Assembly (NCBI RefSeq): GCF_000328475.2
Contig: NC_026484.1
Span: 496,001 to 560,000 of the forward strand
DNA from: Mycosarcoma maydis
Lineage: Eukaryota; Basidiomycota; Ustilaginomycetes; Ustilaginales
DNA: 64,000 bases
Direction: 5' to 3'
Below are positions 59,275 through 64,000 of this stretch, in pieces (the stretch's first letter is position 1; every line of letters starts with the position of its first letter). Position numbers and translations under genes: made by a program. The notes below the pieces were generated by a model. The model was given only the letters and a program-made list of their open reading frames with translations, was not told where the DNA came from and did not search any database.

Positions 59275-62200
59275 TCATTCAAGTTCAAAGATGGCCTCCT
59301 CTTCATCTTCTTCCGCCGTCACAACTGGTAGAGTCAACGGCGAGTGAGGCGCAGCCGCTGAGCTGCCTGCCCGGAGTCGTTGTGTTGCCGGATGCTGCGC
59401 GTACCTGATTCCACCCATCGCAGATGCATGCATCTGCGAGTCTCCATCGGGAATCGCGATACCGCCCTCTCCGACTCCTGCAGCCCGATGCGAGCCAATC
59501 GCCGAGAGTGGAGGTGAGAAGGGCGATCCGACGCTGCCGCTGCCGGGCGAGCCAAAGGTGCCATTGCCAAGTTGTCGCTCTGCAAACGATCCACTCAGCC
59601 TGGAACCACTCATGCCGCCAGTAGCACTGCCGACCGCGAAGCTGAGTGGGCTTCGATGCGGCAACACAGACGAAGGTGCGGTCGGGCCAAGACCATACTC
59701 GTCGAGACTGCCGGGTACCCGTAGTCCTCCAGAGGCGCCATTTCCGAGCTGCGAGTTCTGTGAGAATGCACCGTCGTTGGTCGCACCGCTTCCGATGGTT
59801 CCATATCCGCCGCCTCCCACCAAGTTGGTTCCTGCATCTCCTGGCCGTCCCGTTCGAAGATGAAGTCTGCTCAGACCAGCCGCCAAACCCTGCGGTAGGC
59901 TCTGTCCTGGCGCGTGATGGGCTGCAGAACGGCTGGCTGACGTCGACAGTCCTGACCTACTCTCGCGGAACGCAATCGAGTCAATTCCACTAATACGCCG
60001 GCCGCTGCCAATCGGACTCAAGTCATCATTTTTCCCTGGCTGCTGCTGTTGCTGCTGTTGCTGGAATCCAGTGGACAAGTTGCTGGATTTGGCGCGTTCG
60101 GCACCAATAGCCGAACGACCGAACCCGAGCGACGATCCGAACGTCTGAGCTGCTTGCGACGGCATGCTCTGCGCGACTGTGACGCGCTCATCATTACCGG
60201 CGAACGAGCTCGACAGACGATGGCTACGCCTCCTGCGCTCCAGCTCTGCCGGAGTGAGCAAGTCGGAAAGGCTAGAAGGAAGGAAATCTTCGGCATCTTC
60301 CATCTCCTCCTCAACTCTGCTGCTGACAATGGGCTGTGCATTGGCGCCCGCACTGATCCCACCCCACAGCTTGGCAGCATCGTCTATACGTCCCATGCTG
60401 CGAGCTCCAAACACATCGCGATTGTTACGCGTAAGAGGTCCCGCGCCACCTTCTTCGTCCTGACTGCCGCTAAAGAAAAGAGAGTGACCGCTGGGATGGC
60501 CGAAAGGGCTCGTTCCAAATGCGCGAGAAGCAGAAGTCGACGTTCCGAAGGTCGTCGCCGCCGAATCCATACCTCCAAACGTCTGAGCGGCCAAGGAGGC
60601 GCTCAGGCTTTGTGACAGAGTGCTTCGGCGTTGGAATGAAGTGCTGCCGGCGAACGATGTCGAAAGCGATGGATCTTGCGCGCCCTCGAATCCAGCACGA
60701 GCGGGGTCGATCGCGACTGAAGCGGCAGACGCAGTGGAAGCAGAAGTTTGAAAATCATCTGGTATGCCAAAGGGAAGATCGTGGTCACGAGTGGTGAAGG
60801 ACGTCTTACGATTGCGCAATTGCGGCGCGAGCTGCGAGACGGCTTGACCAGGGACCAGGTCGTTCCGTGTGGGCGTACCCTTTGGTGGCGATAGTGGCAG
60901 CTGCGACGCATTCTGAGCTTGCTGCTGAACTGATTGGACGGATGCTTGTCGCTGCTGTGTAGAGCTGGGCATCTGGCCAGCCTTGGGCTGACCGGGTTGC
61001 ATCGAGTGAGGTAGCGATGACTGCATGCCTGCGTTGGGCCCAGCCATGTGTTGCTGATTGGGCGTCTGGGGGAGAGGCTGGCCATGCTGAGCAGCTCGCT
61101 TGTTCTTGCGATCCATGCTCATTGGCTGACCAGGCAAGACGTGAGCCAAGGCACACTTGTGCCCGAAGCGACAGCTGCCCTTCAGGAACCACTGGCAAAC
61201 GGACTTTTGCCCACCATCTCCTGGGAGAGTGTGGGCGAAGGGACAGGATGCGCCGGCCGAACATCCATTACTCCGAAAAAACTTGCACGGAACTTGACCG
61301 AGCGCTTCTTTCTTCTTGGAGCTCAACTTGGCGTTGGCGAGTGCGCTTCCGGTGTCCTTGTCGTCGACCGATTCGCCACGGTTGTGAGACATGGCGCGAT
61401 CCTTCGACTCTGCGCCTGAGCCACCACCGTCAGGATCAGAGCTTACTGCTTCGTCAGCTGCGCATGGTTTTCTGCCCCGACCCTGGACGTCGTCACCACC
61501 GGCAGCGTCAGCCTCCTTTGCGGCAGCTGCGGCAGCCTCCTGCTCCCTTCTTGCCTGCTCAATGCGAAGCTTGCGTCGACCAAGTTCGGTGTTGAGACCG
61601 GACTCAGCCAGAATCTCCCAGTCCTCCTTCACAACCTTGGGCTTGGGTGGAAGCTGAGACACGCCTGCGACGGTCGCAGGGATTGTGGGGATTGTTGGTG
61701 GAGTAGATGGAGCATTCGTGGTTGGGGCTTGTGCGATTGCGTTTGGTTTGCTTACGCTCGTGCCCAATGTGGCTGCGTTGGCGCTTTTCTTTTCGGGAGA
61801 TGCTGAGCGACCTCCACGCTTTTGGCGGAAGGCCTCCTCCCTTAGCGGATTGCCTTCGAGTAAGAGACACAAGACTTGGGCGTTAGAGCGTTCCGTCATC
61901 TTGACGACATCGGCAGAAGTGGGCCTGTTGCGGACGCGAACTAGTTGACGTGCTTGCATACCGGGGGCAGGTGCGACCGGGCCGTGACTAGAAGGAGCAG
62001 CATCGACGTTGCCCATCGCTTGATCAAAGGACTGAATACGACGAGAGCCAAAGAAATTCTCGACCTTGGAAAGATCGTCAAGCTCGCAGCCGGATAAGTC
62101 CAAGACGGAAAGGCTGGGGAAGACTTGGCACGATGCGTCGGCATCGGCGGCGTTGTCTGGTGCCAGGACATCGTCGCCAATGCCGTTGCCTTGCAGACCG

Positions 62201-63409
62201 AGATCTTCGAGCGATGCAAGATGCTGAAAGAGAGTGACAGAGACGGGGCCGCGAATCATGTTGTGGCCGAGGTTGAGTGTTCTGAGACCAGTGGGCAGAT
62301 GTACGAGAGACGACTCGGCAGAGCTGACATCGGCAGGCTTGTTGCGACGACGGTTGGCGAGGTCGGGGATGCCCAAAGCAGCGTTTGAAAGGCGATTGTA
62401 ACTGAGGTCCAGACTTCGCAGAGAGCGCATGGCGGTGTTTGCGTGCGCCTCGGAAGCAGGGGCGAGGAGCTTGCGATCTTTCTTGGACGGCGATAGACCG
62501 GCCCAGACGCTATTTTCCTGCGCAGCATTGACCTTATCCCAAGCCTGGCGTTCCGAGCGCGCCGATGCAAGCTGTTGATCGTTCCAGAGGGTTTGGATCT
62601 TGTTGTGAGAGAGGTTAAGTGTAACAAGGTTGTCGAGAGCGAGAAGGCAGGTGGGAAAAGCTGTGAGGCCATTCTTGGCGAGTGTGAGGGTTGTGAGGGC
62701 GGAGAGCTGGAAGAGGGGAGGTGGAAGGGTGAGCAACTTGTTGCTATGGAGCTCAAGGCGTTTGAGACCACGAAATTCGCCAAGCTTGTCAGGAAGCGAT
62801 TGCAGCTCGTTGTTGCTCAATTGCAAAGTGTGAAGCTCTTCGCGCATATACCAGGGCTGTCGGTCGTCTTGGGGGATGTGCAAGAACCAGGAGGGGGGTT
62901 CATCGGCGAGGAGGGAGAGGAGCAATTCTGGCACCTCTCGTAGCGATGGTGACCGCGATGACAAGTTCACCTTGCCTGTTACGGCCAGGCAGAAGCAAAA
63001 GAGGCGAGAGGTTCAAAGAGCCAAGCAGAAGAGGGATGCGTTTCAGCAGGCTGGTTGCAATTAGCGTTGCGTGTCACGACGCGGGCATATGTAGACCATC
63101 AGGGTCAATGGTGTGATACATACCATTCTGTATGCTGAGACGAATCACGTCAGCTTCCGACTTTTGGTTCAGATCCATACCTGGCGCTGGCGAGGTGGAA
63201 GTAGGTTGGGCATGAGCCGATTTCCAAGGCTTGGGAGTGGGTTTCGGAGAGCCGAAAGGGCTTGCTATGGAGGCATCGAGGTCACGTCCAAAGTGGGGTA
63301 GCTGATCGTCATCGTTAGGGAGCGCAGGGCTCGATTTGGTGGGTGAGGAGGAGCGGGAGCGATGCTCGGCCCTTTTAGCGGCCAGGGCAGCGCGCACCGC
63401 CGCTGACAT
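59275..63409 (-). CDS. Leucine-rich repeat plus double CCCH zinc-finger protein, two exons
   Basis: Exon 1 is 63409-63124 and exon 2 is 62975-59275; the 148-nt intron (GTATGT…ACAG) joins SIQNG to KVNLSSRSPSLREVP. Total 3987 nt, 1328 residues. Exon 1 starts MSAAVRAALAAKRAEHRSRS, the usual opening of a fungal LRR family. LRRs of the typical Leu-rich type run from about 97 to 460 (LQLSNNELQSLPDKLGEFRG, LKRLELHSNKLLTLPPPLFQ). After KEDWEILAESGLNTELGRRK and an Ala/Glu coiled coil come two CCCH fingers at about 659-710: VPCKFFRSNGCSAGASCPFA and VCQWFLKGSCRFGHKCALAH. The last 600 residues are Ser/Gly/Gln-rich with FGSSLGFG-like repeats and a Gln run. CCCH pairs bind RNA, so the protein may be an mRNA regulator with an LRR platform. 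In fungi I recall these two halves as separate proteins; here one frame covers both. Confidence 0.88.
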
Positions 63410-64000
63410 TCGTCGTCAAAGCACTGTTGCCAGCCGAGTCGGACGATGTTTTGGTGGCAAACAAAGTATGAGAATAGACCAGCAGAGCTTGCAAGCGCGT
63501 ACAACGGAACGATCGAGGGTGTGGTGAGACGGAGTGTAGAAGGTGCTATCGAGGGAGAGAAAGAGAGAGAGAGAAAAAGTAGACGAGATATGAGAGGCAC
63601 GACACATCTAGGCAACGCAGCCGGTGCCTTTTTTTTGGTTACGCCTTGCCCTGAGCACCGGCAAAGGCACGACCCACCGACCGCAGCAAGCAGCAGTAAC
63701 AGTGAGTTACAGCAGCCGCTTCTCACGTCTGGCTGGCTCGTGGCTCGCTTCTCGCCCAAGTCGTCAGTTGTTCTTGATTTTGTTGTCATTCTCGAAATTG
63801 TGAATCACGAATCACGAATCTTGCTTGACGCTTGAAGCTTGACGCTTCGGGCTTGGCTTTGCGCGCTGTGTGACTCTTAATTTGGGTTTTCTACTAGTCA
63901 CGAGTCGCAGAATCAGTCAATCAGTCACGAGTGAGTTGAGTGTATCACGTATTCGCGATTGCGCACAAAGTCAGCATGGGCGGGGTGAATCGGGCAGCGT
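63410..64000. other. Promoter-side region at the window end, 591 bp
   Basis: Upstream of the LRR-CCCH gene. A purine-rich tract on the plus strand (63551-63590) is pyrimidine-rich on the coding strand, typical of a promoter or leader. It also contains CGAATCA heptamers (about 63801-63820), the array at 63824-63858 and TCACGAGT motifs to the window edge. No gene was recognised. Confidence 0.5.
63824..63858. repeat. 7-bp array, unit CTTGACG-like
   Basis: Five units in 7-bp register: CTTGACG, CTTGAAG, CTTGACG, CTTCGGG, CTTGGCT. It follows directly after ATCACGA-type heptamers. A related inverse array (AGCGTGA, AGCGAGA, AGCGTGA, AGCGTCT) lies at about 14729-14756. Confidence 0.85.

Overview
The window is nuclear DNA of a basidiomycete fungus, most likely a smut of the Ustilaginaceae (Ustilago maydis or a close relative). 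The grounds are long, intron-poor genes rich in G/C-ending codons, a fatty acid synthase in which beta-type and alpha-type domains run on in one frame, short introns with GTRAGT-like donors, and intergenic DNA full of 7-bp CGTGATT/ATTCACG-type repeats, which I recall from Ustilago sequences. The genus call is inference. I saw no transposon, virus, CRISPR array or bacterial-type operon.

Layout. 1-5.8 kb: 3' part of the fused fatty acid synthase (cut by the window edge). 7.3-12.8 kb: membrane RING-H2 protein, a small cysteine-anchored protein and an Atg22-like vacuolar permease. 12.8-15.4 kb: repeat-rich gap. 15.4-26.9 kb: Pal1-family protein, a PPP1R37-like leucine-rich protein divergent from splicing factor Cwc2, a GST-family protein and an Hpm1/METTL18 histidine methyltransferase. 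27.3-31.6 kb: dihydroxy-acid dehydratase (three exons, one of 8 nt) and a secreted double-psi beta-barrel protein. 33.2 kb: tRNA-Gly(GCC) with an intron. 33.7-39.6 kb: phosphoinositide phospholipase C divergent from a probable nucleolar zinc-finger protein. 39.9-45.8 kb: DszC/SfnB-like flavin monooxygenase, a three-exon MDR oxidoreductase and an HD-domain hydrolase. 46-51 kb: F-box/WD40 protein and a single-pass membrane protein. 53.5-57.3 kb: tail-anchored peroxin-like protein divergent from a METTL3-type m6A methyltransferase. 58-63.4 kb: HSDL2-like dehydrogenase and a two-exon protein joining leucine-rich repeats to two CCCH zinc fingers.

The genes are mostly housekeeping or regulatory and do not form one obvious pathway cluster. 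Loose themes are lipid and peroxisome metabolism (FAS, HSDL2-like, peroxin-like, DszC-like, PLC), RNA and ribosome modification (Cwc2, METTL3, Hpm1, CCCH protein, tRNA) and membrane or endosome traffic (Pal1, Atg22, RING, possible Ragulator anchor).

The observations most worth following are the 8-nt microexon in the dehydratase gene, the missing mitochondrial presequence on that enzyme, the LRR-CCCH fusion, the METTL3 orthologue with an overlapping upstream ORF, and a family of related 7-bp tandem repeats whose unit sequence changes while the 7-bp period stays constant. Splice sites were placed by eye from GT/AG consensus plus protein-family continuity; no alignment or database search was run.
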